This document shows positions 1 to 12,324 of a DNA stretch of 64,000 nt, one piece after another (position 1 is the first letter of the stretch; every line of letters starts with the position of its first letter). Source of the stretch: Septoria linicola (lineage: Eukaryota > Ascomycota > Dothideomycetes > Mycosphaerellales > Mycosphaerellaceae). Made by a program: the position numbers and the translations under genes. Where the stretch lies: NCBI GenBank assembly GCA_024114885.1, contig CP099418.1:2914001-2978000 (forward strand). The letters run 5' to 3'. The notes beneath the pieces are model-generated. The model did no database searches. It was not told the DNA's origin and saw only the letters and a program-made list of their open reading frames with translations.

Positions 1-2060
1 GTATAACTTCGACTATATAGATACTTATCTTCTATCTACCTCTTAAGTAGATAACTTTAATAAGTTCGAGTTCTCTTTATAGTAAGAGTAGGACGTATTC
101 GAAGATATAATAGCTTAGCTAGTAGTAGAGACGGCCTACTATAACCTAGTAGTACGATATAAGGATTCTAATAATCTTAGAGAGCGAATAGAGGATTAGT
201 AATATAACTAGATATTCTATATCGGCTAATATAATAAGCGTATCTAAGGCTTAAATATCTATAACGAATACGACTAGTAGAAGTACGCTAAGTACTAGTA
301 CCTCTAGGTATCGTATATAAGCTAGTACGTATAAAGAGTTATTAACCTCCTATCTAAGAAATAGCGTACGATCTATTAATAGTAATTATTTTTATTATAG
401 TATAATAGCTATACTTTATAATAGAAAAAACTAATATCGTAGAGTTATAAATTACTTCTAAGATACTAAAGCTAGGTTTATACCCTAGTAGATTCTTCTA
501 AATATTAATAGACCTACTAGAACTAGTAAGTCTTTCGTTATTTAAGTACTATCGGCCTATTTATAGGACCTCTTATACTAAGAGATTATTATCCGTTACG
601 CTCTTATAGGCGCTATCTTATTTAGTATTAGTAGTAGTATACTATATTCTCTTCTTAAGTTACTATTTAGTAAACGACTATTCTAGGCGCTTCTAACTAG
701 CTAACTCTACGCTCTCTAATAGCGGCTCTAGTATATATAGTATATAATTATCGACGAGAAGAGTATAGTTAGCCTTACTACTCTATACGTAGTAGATCTC
801 TACTTATAGGAAGTAAAAAGTAATAGCGAGCTCTTTAGTAGCTTAGGTATACTACTCTTTAGTAACTTCTAGTAGTTACCTTCTATTAAGAAGAAGGCGC
901 TATTCTATAATATCTAGAAGTATTAGCTAGATAGACTACTTCGTAATAGCGTTACTACCTAGGACGTATTTAGATATTATAAGTATCGAGCCTTTAATAA
1001 AACTATAGTTCTTAGTATTTAGTAGCGATAATATATAGATTAGTACGCGTTCTCTACTATATTATACGCGCTCTATAGCTATATAGTAGCCTATACGTAT
1101 TAGGAGACTCTTATAGCTCGCTACTAGATATATATTTCTATTATAAAGAGCTAAGCTACTATATAAAGGAAATACTAACCTAGTAGGCTAATCTCTCTAT
1201 AACTAAGATCCGTTAGTTTAATATAGCGATCTAGATATATAGAACGAACGTAGAGGCTAACGCCTATAATTACTAGTACTAGTAAGATAATAGCTAGCTA
1301 GTCTTTAAGGTCTACGCTACTTATAGCGATACTATCGCTACTAAAGCTAGCTTTTAAGAGGCTAGTAGTCTCGAAGTAGAGCTAAGTCTCTTAATTAGCT
1401 ATAAGTTAATAGTCCTCGAGAATCTCTAGACTAAGAGAGGTATCGTTAATAGTATTTAGTACCGATTATATAATATAGTATAGTATACTAGATAGGATCC
1501 TACTACTAGCTACTATCCTTTCTACCTCTTAGTATCTATACTTACTTCTAACTATACTAGGCCTTCGATTAAGAGGTTTGTCTAGCGCTTAGTAGAGTAC
1601 GCTATCGTTCTAATCTTCTATTTATAGCGTAACTTCTATTACGAAAGAGAAGTATAGTATCGTATATAATTCCCTATTCGCCTAGTATACGCTATTACTA
1701 TATATAAAGCCTAGAGTATAACCGTCTCGAAGATAGTTTTAGATCTAGAAACTAGCTACTAGAATACTACGCTTACGTACGTTACTATATCTCGACTATA
1801 AAGGTTAGAAGATCTTATATTTAAGCGCGTATTTAACTTTAAGCGAATCTCTAGCGATAGTAGTAATACTACTATTATAAGAGAGAAGGACTAGATACGC
1901 TACTAATAGGAATAGCTTCTTCTATATCTCTATTATAGCCTATAGAAGCGTACTACTTTCTAACTTCTCTTTCTTATATAGCTCTAATTCGTAAATAATA
2001 ATAGATTAAGTTAGAAACGTCGCTATATCGATAAATCTACTATATACTACTATATCTAAG
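1..2060 (+). mobile_element. RIP-degraded Helitron-type element with Pif1-like helicase
   Basis: The plus strand still reads as a Pif1/Helitron helicase once stop codons created by C-to-T change are ignored. Seen: a Walker A region at 504-533 in which the P-loop glycines have become Arg or Ser but the Lys-Ser end remains; Walker B reading IIIDEKS at 744-764; a GDFFQLP-like segment near 860-880; and, in a different frame, the C-terminal helicase block around 1658-1850 with YAITIYKA then TLTYVTISRL, which matches the 'YAITVHKSQG...YVAISR' block of Pif1 and Helitron helicases. The frame change between about 900 and 1500 means at least one indel. CA and TG dinucleotides are nearly absent. The Rep/HUH part would lie upstream, outside the window. 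No Helitron 3' hairpin or CTRR end was located. Identity as a Helitron rather than a genomic Pif1 gene is inferred from the repeat context. Confidence 0.7.
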
Positions 2061-2588
2061 AGCTTAAGGAAGGCCTACTATAATACTATACTAGCTAATC
2101 TATAGAATTATTCGAAGGTTATAATAGCGACGACGACGATATTAAAGGTACTCTAGAACGCGTTAGGTATAAGAGAGAGATAGAGAGTACCCTCGCTAAC
2201 TAACGTACCTACTAGTAGTTTAAAGAAGATATACGCTTAACTAACTAGACTCTTATTAAGCTTCCTAATACTACTAAGAACCTATTTATATCTAGAGGAT
2301 TAGGCGACGTAACCTAATTATTTCTATTATATAGTAGAGGCTCTACTCTATAATAGAAAGCCTCTAGACTTTAATAGTATTAAAGCTAACCTATCTACTA
2401 GCGAGGATAGGTAGATCGTATTAGTATAATTAGACCTAGTAGACGATTACCTTTAAAGTTTACTACTACTTTAACTTATAAAGAACTTTATATATCTTTA
2501 TAAAGCGATAACTATATACTATAATATAATTTATAGGTTTAGTATAGATATTAAGATAAGAGATAAGAAGCTAAATATAAAAAGAGTA
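2061..2588. other. RIP-mutated DNA between helicase remnant and LTR element
   Basis: AT-rich sequence without CA or TG and without any ATG frame. It may include the 3' tail of the helicase element. No terminal hairpin or repeat boundary could be fixed by eye. Confidence 0.5.
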
Positions 2589-2746
2589 TATAGTAATATA
2601 TAGAGCGCTCTCTTAATAAGACTATTAGGGTATCGTAAGACTAATTCTTACCTCCTTTCGGATATATACGCGTACTATAATTATACTATACGCTAAGCCT
2701 ACGAGCCTAAGGCGGGTCTAATCTTTAACCTTACCTAGTTCTTATA
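2589..2746 (-). repeat. 3' LTR of the left gypsy element
   Basis: 158-bp direct repeat of 9079-9236. In element orientation it begins TATAAGA and ends TTACTATA, consistent with ancestral TG...CA ends changed by RIP. Every difference from the other LTR that I counted (about seven) is a C/T or G/A transition. Confidence 0.9.
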
Positions 2747-2762
2747 ACTATCTCCTCTCTCT
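2747..2762 (-). other. Polypurine tract of the left gypsy element
   Basis: Directly inside the 3' LTR the minus strand reads a pure purine run (AGAGAGAGGAGATAG), the expected primer site for plus-strand DNA synthesis. It independently fixes the element as minus-strand. Confidence 0.75.
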
Positions 2763-5700
2763 AAGAGAGCTACTCTTAGCGATACTCTTACTTAATAGGT
2801 TATATTCTAGGCTACCTATTTAGTCTTTATAATATACTTTATATATTCCGCGCCTATTACGTCTCTAACGCGTTATACCTACGAACCTTTAGTATATTAC
2901 GTAAATACGCGCTACGAAGTAAAGAGTTACTATATATATTTACGTTTACGTAGTAATATATTCTCTACTATAGCGACTACGATTCGTAGCTCGAGCGTAT
3001 TCTTAAAAACTCTTCTAACTCTCTCTTAGACTTTCTCTCTATATATATAATATTCTCTATATTCTTAGTAAAGCTAGTCTCTCTATACGATAATCGTACT
3101 ACTAACGTAAGTATAATACTATCGAAACGTACTAGAGTCGTAGCTCTAAACCGCCTACTCTATACTATCGATAATATTAGAGGCTACGAAGATATCGATA
3201 TCTACCTCTACTATATTAAGTATACCTATAATAGTATAGCTCTTCGAATACTCCTTAACTACGCTTTACCTACTAACGGACTACGTATAGACGACGAGCC
3301 TACGTATAACGAGGTAATAAAGCCTAGCTAGAAGATTAAGTATTAGCGCTATAAGCGCTAATACTACCTATATAAGCGTATTACTAATAGTAACCTTAAG
3401 TAGTAGGCGCGCTACGTACTATACTACTACTAGTAGCTAGAAACCCTCTCTAAGAGCGTACGTAAAGAGTAGGTAAAGCGCTACCTAAAGAGCCTCTATA
3501 CCTCTATTAAGACCTCTAAGAGAGTCTTTACTAGTAATAAGAGTAAGGTAGTTAGCGGCTAGGATACGCTACGTAAGGCGAGCGCGCTCGCTTCGCTAGC
3601 GACTAGTATAATGTCTATTACTAGTCTAGTAGAGACCTAGCGCTAGTTTAACTTTATAGTAGCTATATTTAAGCTATAGTACAAGATATACCTACTTTTC
3701 CTATACGATCCTTATACGATACTAATACTCTTCGTAGACTAACTATATAGTAGGCGCCTCTAGCGATGCCCTAGACGCTACTATAGAGGCGGCCTACTCT
3801 AAGAATAGTAACTAGGAGGAGAGTAAGCTCTTCGAGGACGTAGTATCTAACGAGGAGGTAGAGGTAGAGGAGGATAAGGATAAGGATATAGAGAGCGTTA
3901 CTAGTAGTAGAAACGCTAGCGACGACGCGCTCTCTATAGACGATAAATAAGCGTTTCGCTTACTACCTATCTACGCCTCTTATACTTCGCTCGCGCCTAT
4001 ATAGGCTATAGTTAGATTCTTACTTCTTACTTATAAGTACTATACGACCTACTTAGTAGGCGTATATAAATAATATAGTTTACGCTTTAATATATCCTAA
4101 ATACCTTAGTAATTTTCTTACTCTCTTTAATTTAAAGCTTACTCCTATATATAGGTTTAGCGCTTAGTACTTAGTATTACTATATTAGTACCTTAGCGCT
4201 TTTGTCTTACTATATACTCGCTTATACGCTACGCTTCGAATACGTTAAGTACTATATAGCTACTAATATATTCTTTAGGTTCCTACTAGTCGTACTCTTT
4301 AGGCTAGCTCTACTAGCGGATTAAGTACTAGCGTACGCTCTTCCTTACTCGAGTTCTAAGGATCTTCTTAACTTCCTATTTACTCTAGTAGTCTACGAGT
4401 AGTATACTCTCTACCTACGTCTCGCTACTCTTCTAAGATTCTAGAAGTAATATATAAAATATATTATAGATAAGAGCGTCTAGTAGTAAGGCTAAGTAGT
4501 ACGCCTACTTCTCTACTATATTAATTACCTTAAAGGCCTAGTAAACTTATCTACTAACTTCTTCGAAGGAACCTTTAATCGTAGGTTCTTTATCGATAGT
4601 AAGACTATATCGCCGACCTTATATTCCTTAGCCTAATACCTATTATTAAAGTACCTAGCCTACGCCTCGCTTACTTCTCGCTAGCGTTTACTTAGCGTCT
4701 TATAGTTCTTCTTTAATCTTTCTATAGCTTCCTTAGCGGCTAGTATCTCTTTTTTAGGAAGCGCGCTCTAAGCTTCTTATCTACTTATTACTAGCTCTAG
4801 ATTAAAACTATATAGCGCTATAAATAGTAACATTTTCAATATCGTATACGTACTATTATTATATACGAACTTAGCTTATACTAATAGGTCTACCTAGTTA
4901 TCTTATTACTCTATATAGTAGATACGTAGATAAGTCTTAAGCGTCTAATTCGCTCTTTCGGTTTACTTATCTATTTATAGATAGAATACTATACTTAGCT
5001 TACGCTTTATATACGCCTCGTAGTAGAAGTTAGACTAAAACTAACTTATAAATATAGACCCTCTATCGCTAATAATACCTATAGGTATACTATAATACCT
5101 AATTACTTCTAATATTAAGACTCCTATAAGGTTACTACTTATATACCTCTTTATAGTTAGTACGAAGATAACTATCTTTATATATCGGTCGACGATAACT
5201 AGAATCGTATTATATACGTATACTCCTCGCTTACTTAGTAGAAGATCTATAATAAAATCCTAAGTTAATTCTTAGAATAGATAATCTAGTATAGGTAGCG
5301 TAGTTAGCTCGCTATATAGTCGATAGCGACGCGCTTTTACCTTCTAGTAACTCCTATAGGATTCTACGTATTATATAATATCCTTAGCTATCTCTAGCTA
5401 CTAGTACTTCCTTCGTACTAGCGAGATAGTCTTATCCTTACTAAAATAGCCTATAAGGGTATTATCGTAATATATACGAATTATCTACGTCTATAAGGCG
5501 TAGTCCTTAGGTACGTATAGCGAATCGTCTACCTAGAGGTTTTCCTCTCTTATAGTATATTACTCGAATCGGCTACTATTACTTATCGCTTACGAGTATA
5601 CTACGCCTATACTTAGCTTAGCTTATACTAGCGCGTAAGTATATCTAAAGATTAAGTCTAAGATATTTACGTATAGCTCTTCGTCTTTAGCGATTATACC

Positions 5701-8700
5701 TACTACTCGTATAGGCGTTAAGAACTACTACTATAGGTTAGAGTTAGTACTTCTCTCTATTAAAGAATACTATTCCTTATAAGTCGTATAGATACGAGCT
5801 ACGAGTAGTACGCCTACGTCTCTCGTACTCTAATCGTCCTATAGCTATAACTTAGTCTATAGGGTAGGTAGAAGGTTAGTTATCTCTACTACCTCCTTAG
5901 CGTAATCGCTACGCCTCGATAGCGCGTCGGCTAGGTTTTACTTACCTACCTAGTACGTTATAATAAAGTCGAATAGGGCTAGGAAGGTAGCCTAGTAAGC
6001 TTACCTACTAGTTAACTTCTTTACGCCTATAAACCTATAAAGGTTAGTATAGTCGACTAGTACGTCGATCGTATATAGAGCGCCTTCGAGGTACGGCCTC
6101 TACGCTTTAAAAGCCTTAACTACTATAAGAAGCTCTTTATTATATATCTTATAATTATATTCTATAGTAATTATCTTTCTAGATATAAATATAATAGAGT
6201 ACTATTTAGACCTAAAGAGTTAGCTAAGGATTATAGTAATTACGTAATTAGAGATATCGCTTTCGACTTATAACCTAAGCGTAGGGTCGAAGTACCTTAG
6301 TAGTAGTACTATAGAAAAACGCTTTTTTAACTTAGTAAACGCCTACTCCTCTTATATAGTCTACTTAAGTAGGCTCGGCTTCTTACCTACTACGGCGCTC
6401 TTAGATAACGCTATAAGTAGAGATACTACTCTAGAGTATTTAAAAATAAAACGCTAGTAGAAGTTAGTAAATCTAAGAAAGGATTAAACCTCTATAAGCG
6501 TTATAGGCGTTAGCTACGCCGCGATTACGTCTATCCTACGTAGATCTATCGTAACCTCTCTAGTAGTTACTACGAAGCCTAGAAAATCGACTTCTTTCTA
6601 CTAGAATTTATACTTCGCTCTTTAAGCGTAGAGTCTAAACTTCTAGAGACGCGTAAGTACGTCGTATACGTCGCGTACGTAGTCCGCGCGGCTCTTACTA
6701 TAGATAAGAATATTATTAAGGTATACTATATAGTACGTATCGACTAAACCTACTAGAGTATAGTTAATATACGCCTAGAACGTAGCTAGAGCGTTAGTTA
6801 AGCTAAATAGTATTATCTTATACTAGAAGTAGCTATAGCGCGTACGGAATATAGTCTTCTAGTAGTCGCTAGGCTTAATACGAATCCGATAGTATATATC
6901 TATAAGGTCTAGGGCCGTAAACTATATAGCTCCTATAAGCCTATCTAGCGTTTCGCTAATTAGAGGAAGTAGGTACCTATTCTTAATAGTAATTTTATTT
7001 AACCCTCGGTAGTCGATATATAGCCTTAGTTTACTATCTTTCTTTAATATAAATAGGATAGGCGTACCTGCCTCGCTAACGCTACGCTCGATCTAATCGT
7101 ACTTAAGGCCTATAGTAAGGTACTTTTTTAGTTTCTCTAGCTCCTTACTCGACTAGTAATATAGTAGCCTAAACGGTAGAACGGTACCTAGGCGTAGCTT
7201 AATTATATACTCTACGCTATCTACTAGCTTACTCCTTATCTCCTCTATTAGGTTTAGAATATCTAAGAACTATTAGAACTTAGAGAGAAGAGAGTTAACC
7301 TCTTCGCCTATCTTACTTATTACTACTATATATATAGTTAGTATATACTTTAAGTCCTTAAGAAACTTATAGGCTTCTCTAACCTTAACGTTTTTAAAAA
7401 CATTACTATAGGTCTATTTATCTAAGCTACTATCGACTCGTATATAATAAGTACGCCTTTATAGCCGACCTAAGATTATATTAGAGGTTAGTATATCGTA
7501 GGTATAAAAGATTATATCTACTATATACTCTACTCCTATAGAGTCTATAAGCTATACGTATATATAGTATACGCTATAATAATACCTTAATTCTCTAGTA
7601 AACGAGATAGCTAGGAGTAAGGCGGTATTAGTTCAAACTATAATACTATATTATAAGATAAAGGATCTTAATACTACGTTAATATTAGCGGTATCGTTAA
7701 GAAGGAATTAGGCTAGCTTAAGCCTATCCTACGCCTCGACTACGTTTTCTAGGTAAGTCGTATTTACGACTTATATAGAGAGGTATATATCGCTACTAAG
7801 TTCGGTATCTAGAGATCGTAGTCTTTCTCTAATACCTTCTCTTTTTTTTAGCGTCTCTATAGTAACCTTACGTACTAATAGCTTCTTACTATCGTCTCGA
7901 GCGCTTTAGTTAGAGTAGATAGAATTAGTACTAATATACCTTTTCTACTTATAGCTATAGTATTCTAAATACTTATAGCCTATAATAGAGCGAGTAGAAC
8001 CTTTGTCGCTAGAGCGACGCGTACTATTCCCTCCTAGACTATCGTTACGTCTATGCGTAAGAGCGTCGCTCTCTACACGCTTATACTTCGAGTACGTATT
8101 ACGCTTATAGTCTCTATTACTCTAGCTTCTACTCTAGTTATACTATATAGGAATTACCCTATTAGCTTACTCTAGGCGCCTTACTAACGTAACTAAATTA
8201 GTACGCTTATTAGGCACGGTATAATTCTTAATAATCTCTTATCGAAGCGATAGCTTTAACTTTATAAAGAGCTAGCGTACTAGCTACGCTTCGCTATAGT
8301 TGCCTAGTTAAGACTCTAAGTAGCCTAGCTCTATAGCGAACTAGCGTACTCCTTAGCTCTTACCCTATTAGGCCTTCTTATACTCGACTATTACGAGGAT
8401 CGTACGATTCGCCTAATCTCTAATAACGTCGTAGATAAAGCGCTTAAACTTAGTCTAAGTATAGTCTAGAGGTATTACCTTAGAATATTCGTTATACTAG
8501 GTCTCTTACGCCTCGCCTACGAGCTATATAATACTATATAGAACCTTCGAATCCTCTATAACAAACTCTTATAGACTATTAAGAAAGATTACTTTAAGGC
8601 TATAAATAAACTCTCTCGTCTCTTAGACTATCTCGCTTTATAAGATATAAGGTTCTCTAACTTTAGAGCCTTTATATCGCGTATACGATACGCTATCGTA

Positions 8701-9078
8701 AAGTATACTACTCGTAATACTAGCGCTAGCGTCGTCTTTAAGATCGCTAATATCGAGAGTACTAGAGGTAGCTAAGAATAGAGATTCTAACTCTATAAGG
8801 AGCCGATTATTCTCTCGTCGTAGAGCGCGTATCTCTAAGTAACGATATAGTTCCTAGTTCTTAGCTTTAAGCTATATACGCTCTACGTACGTACCGTCTT
8901 CGGTTATACTAGTAGACTCCTACTCTCGAACCTTATTAGCCTCTATAAGATTACCTTAATTATCTACTTTACCTATTATAAGCTCTAGTAGCGCTATACC
9001 TATATTACGTCGAGGAGCTATAGGCCTCTATAGATTACTACTCTTAAAAAAAGAAGAATTAGAATTATAAAAGAGATA

Positions 9079-9236
9079 TATAGTAATATATAGAGCGCTC
9101 TCCTAATAAGACTATTAGGGTATCGTAAGACTAATTCTTACCTCTTTTTAGATATATACGTATACTATAATTATACTATACGCTAAGCCTACGAGCCTAA
9201 GGCGGGTCTAATCTTTAACCTTACCTAGCTCTTATA
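9079..9236 (-). repeat. 5' LTR of the left gypsy element
   Basis: 158-bp direct repeat of 2589-2746 and inverted repeat of 63097-63254. It is the promoter-side LTR because gag follows it on the minus strand. Its transcription would run left, away from the gene island. Confidence 0.9.
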
Positions 9237-10880
9237 CTAAAGTATATAGAATAGACTAATCTTTACTACTAATATATAAGGCCGAAGGCTCGAGACGTAT
9301 ATATAGATACTACTATAGAAGCTATTTATATATAATTACTAATATTACGATCCTATATATAGTAGCTATAATATATCTTTCTATCGCTAGCGAATATAAA
9401 ATAATTAGTAGTAGTAGTAGTACCTAACCTAATATACTAACGATATAGACTACTAATATATATAGTCCCTATCTCTTATACTTTACTAGTATTAGTAAAA
9501 TAGTACTAGTCGAATCTCGAGTAGTACTCTAGCGTAAGTCGGAGACGAACTACTAGTAGTTAGTAGCTATAGGTTAGCGTTATACGAATATACTAGTATC
9601 TAAAAGGTAGCTATAAGAGCGACGTAGTAGAGGCGGTATAGTAGTAGTAATAGTAGTAGTAGCGAGGATAGTACTCTATAGTAGAGGCCTAGGTTAGTAA
9701 TATATAGCGTTATTATTATTATCGTCGTCGTCGTCGTCGTCGTCGTCGTTATCGTTATCGTTATTATTATTATCGTCGTCGTTATTATCGTCGTCGTTAT
9801 CTTAGAGTAGTAGCCTAAAGTATAAGTATTAGTATAATTAAGATATAGTCGAAGGATAGATTTAGAGTAACTTATAATAGAGCCTAGTTATCGTCGTCGT
9901 CGTCGTCGTTACTAAGGAATAATAGTAGCGAGGTAGCGCTAGCGCTAGTAGTAGTAGTAGTAGTATTAGTAGTAGTAGTAGTAGTATTAGTAGTAGTAGT
10001 AGTAGTATTAGTAGTAGTAGTAGTATTAGTAGTAGTAGTAGTAGTATAGTAGCGAGTAGCGTAGGCGAAGGCGTACTAATAAGAGCGAACGAGGATACGG
10101 TAGCGATTCTTAGTAGTAGTAGATAGGCGCGAAGCGCGAAGCGTATAAGAGAGGTCGAGGTAGTAGCTATATTATAATATTAGTAAACTCTCGAGATTCT
10201 ATTATAAAGTACGAGTTATACTATATAATAGAAAGAGTAAGAGATAGTATATATCTAATCTTCTCTATAGCCCTACTACGACTAACTACTAATTATAGCG
10301 CCTAAAGGCAAATTATTAGTACTAGTAACTAGTCGACTCTATATAGATAGATAATTAGTAAACTATTCGTAAATACCTATTAAGAAGGTAGATCTATATA
10401 AGACGATCTAGAAATATTAGTAGTAAGCTACTATTACGAGCTATTACGTATAAGAGGCGCGACTCTACTATTATATATAATATATATATCTAATTAAAGA
10501 GTTATTATAGGTACTTAGTAATAGTAGTAGTAGTAGTAATAGTACTTAAAGAAAGAAACAAACTCGAGTAGAAGATACGGTTATATTACCTACGCCTAAT
10601 AATAATAACGACCTTATAATAGGTACCTACCTATCTAGTTACATACTTATTTTAGTTATAATATAATAGCCTTACTCTATAATAAAATAATAATAGAGTT
10701 AATAGGGATTCTTACCTTTACTTTCTTTAAAGGCTCTCGCCTATAGAGCACGTCTCTAAAATAGATCTACGAGATAAATATAAGCTAATTACGTTATAAA
10801 GCGCGTACTATATACTATAATATAATAGATTAAAGTAGCTATTATCGTAGGCATTATACTATTATTAGTACTATAAAGGT
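9237..10880. repeat. RIP-mutated border region with triplet arrays
   Basis: CA/TG-poor DNA between the LTR and the first normal sequence. It holds TCG/TTA triplet runs at 9709-9800 and 9890-9911 and TAG runs at 9946-10050, arranged as a higher-order unit of about 21 bp (a TATTAG step followed by five TAG). No reading frame or known element was recognised. CA and TG return gradually from about 10,560 and are normal beyond about 10,880. Confidence 0.7.
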
Positions 10881-11536
10881 ATTGTTATCGCTAAGACGCG
10901 GAGGCTATCACGTGCGCGGCGCTACGTAGTTCTAAGTCAACGAGGTCAGATTTTTGCGTGTACGCGACAGGGACCTTCATTATCATGGAGAAGTAATGGT
11001 TGTTAATGATACATTCTTTTCTCTCGTGCTATGTCTCGCAGTTCGCTGCCTCTATGCTTTTGTTGCTTTTGCATGTCGACTCATACACATAGGCTAGTTG
11101 AAGTGTTATGCCGCATGGCATCTCAAGTGCTCTATCATCGACATCGTGACCAGGCTCCCACGTACGTCCCTCTCCGTCCAGCAGAGCAGTGCTAGGAGAA
11201 CCATCGTCTTGCTGCAGCATCCCGACTCCAAGTCTGTAGAGTCACATTGACTCGTGACTAACAACACATCAGACTTGTCGACTGTCAGGATACCACCACT
11301 ACTCGTTGTCAGCGGGCTGCCTGTCAGCCTCGATTCAGTCTCACCTGCGATTTTGCGGCTATCAATGGACAAGGCACTGATATGATTCCTTTCTGCTCGG
11401 GCTTGCAGGTAAATTCGCAGGCTGACCAGATCATTTAGTCGAACAGCTGCAAGTTGAGCTCGTAAGTGACAGCCTTGCCACCGTTCTGACCGAGTGTGCA
11501 CTGTATTTGAGACGAAATGGCTACGCAATTCGCCGC
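10881..11536. other. Gene-island border without a firm gene
   Basis: Normal base composition resumes here. A minus-strand frame at 11106-11540 overlaps the stop of the 2EXR-type gene by four bases. It could be a further exon of that gene or its 3' UTR. No splice pair joining them could be defended, so it is left unannotated. Confidence 0.4.
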
Positions 11537-12055
11537 TCATTTGAAGTTGATGCGAAATGTGTTGAGACCGTTCCAGGAAAGAGATCCAATGTTCCTTAGA
11601 TTGGTGCCGACCATCTCAACTTCGCACTTGATCCCTCCTCGCTGACAAGTGCCTTCCCAGAAGTCCTTGTCGCAATTGCTGTGCATAAGTAACGAGCCCA
11701 TCGTGCGAAGGTTGATTCCTCCTATTGCTGTGAGGAAGTGTCGAGGACACGGAACGCTAAAATTGTGTATCATCTCAAACTCGTTGACAGCATAAAAGAT
11801 AGGAAGGGCCTCCACGCGGAGCAATCGACTAGTACGGGTAATGCTAGGCTGGCGCAAGATCCGAGCCATTTGGAACAGTTCGCTCTCGCGTCCCACCACG
11901 AATGGTGCAGATCTGATGACTGCGTATTCGCAGACTAGTAGCCACAGCTCCGGTGGAAGGTCGAGTAAACGAAAAGGTGATCTGAGTAAAATGTCATAGT
12001 TGCAGGTCAGGCAGTCTTCGAAATCATCTGAGAGTAAGCTGAAGTCGGCCTCCAT
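11537..12055 (-). CDS. 2EXR/F-box-like fungal hypothetical protein
   Basis: A 172-residue protein. The central part reads FRLLDLPPELWLLVCEYAV, followed about 40 residues later by ITRTSRLLRVEALPIFYAVN. This pairing of an F-box-like 'LPPEL...IYE' start with 'R.LR.E.LP.FY..N' is the hallmark of the large, lineage-expanded 2EXR family of Dothideomycete hypothetical proteins; their biochemical role is unknown. The ATG at 12055 is chosen because the upstream in-frame extension has no ATG. The C-terminus may be incomplete: a second frame starts over the stop codon (to 11106), so a missed intron or a truncation next to the RIP border is possible. It is the gene closest to the left repeat desert, a position where such families are often expanded or decaying. 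Confidence 0.55.
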   Translation of the reverse strand: MEADFSLLSDDFEDCLTCNYDILLRSPFRLLDLPPELWLLVCEYAVIRSAPFVVGRESELFQMARILRQPSITRTSRLLRVEALPIFYAVNEFEMIHNFSVPCPRHFLTAIGGINLRTMGSLLMHSNCDKDFWEGTCQRGGIKCEVEMVGTNLRNIGSLSWNGLNTFRINFK

Positions 12056-12324
12056 GTTGGACGGACCACGTCGCAGACCGCTCTCGAGTTTCGCAGTGTG
12101 GTAAAGTATCCGCAGCAATCAGTAGCGGCAAAAGCTACAGATGACAGGCAGGTGGTGAAGTTCGTCTAGACGTCCTCGTAGGCATCCAAGACGGGAGACT
12201 GCTTTTGTGGGGAAGTCACGAGTCGACGCGTGTGGCTAGCGTGACTGTGGGGCGTCATCACCGCTTTGGTCTATGAAGCCTGCCACGAGTACTTCGACAT
12301 TGAATATCCTGCCATGGCCCAGCT

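Larger units (their letters stand above)
2589..9236 (-). mobile_element. RIP-inactivated Ty3/gypsy LTR retrotransposon, full length
   Basis: Two 158-bp direct LTRs (2589-2746 and 9079-9236) bound a 6.6-kb element. Minus-strand reading gives Ty3/gypsy domains in the usual order from high to low coordinates: gag-like sequence at about 8400-8900 (GSKVREPYTF-like segment, shared with the copy at 63.7 kb); reverse transcriptase at about 6700-7070 (GTPILFILKKDSKLRLYIDY, then the catalytic YLDD read as YLNN at 6712-6723); and integrase at about 4925-5450 (VIVDRY with its Asp at 5188-5190, IISDRG near 5055, then the FYPQTDGQTERANQTL-type block at 4925-4990). A purine-rich tract lies against the 3' LTR. 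Many Gln and Trp codons are now stops, so it cannot encode protein. The 1.2 kb between integrase and polypurine tract is unassigned. No target-site duplication was visible. Confidence 0.9.

Noticed and set aside
9946..10050. Possible CRISPR-like array
   Set aside because: Simple TAG triplet runs with a 21-bp period; there are no unique spacers, and the genome is fungal.
11106..11540. 144-residue minus-strand frame after the 2EXR-type gene
   Set aside because: Could be a further exon, but no splice pair supports it; kept only as a note.
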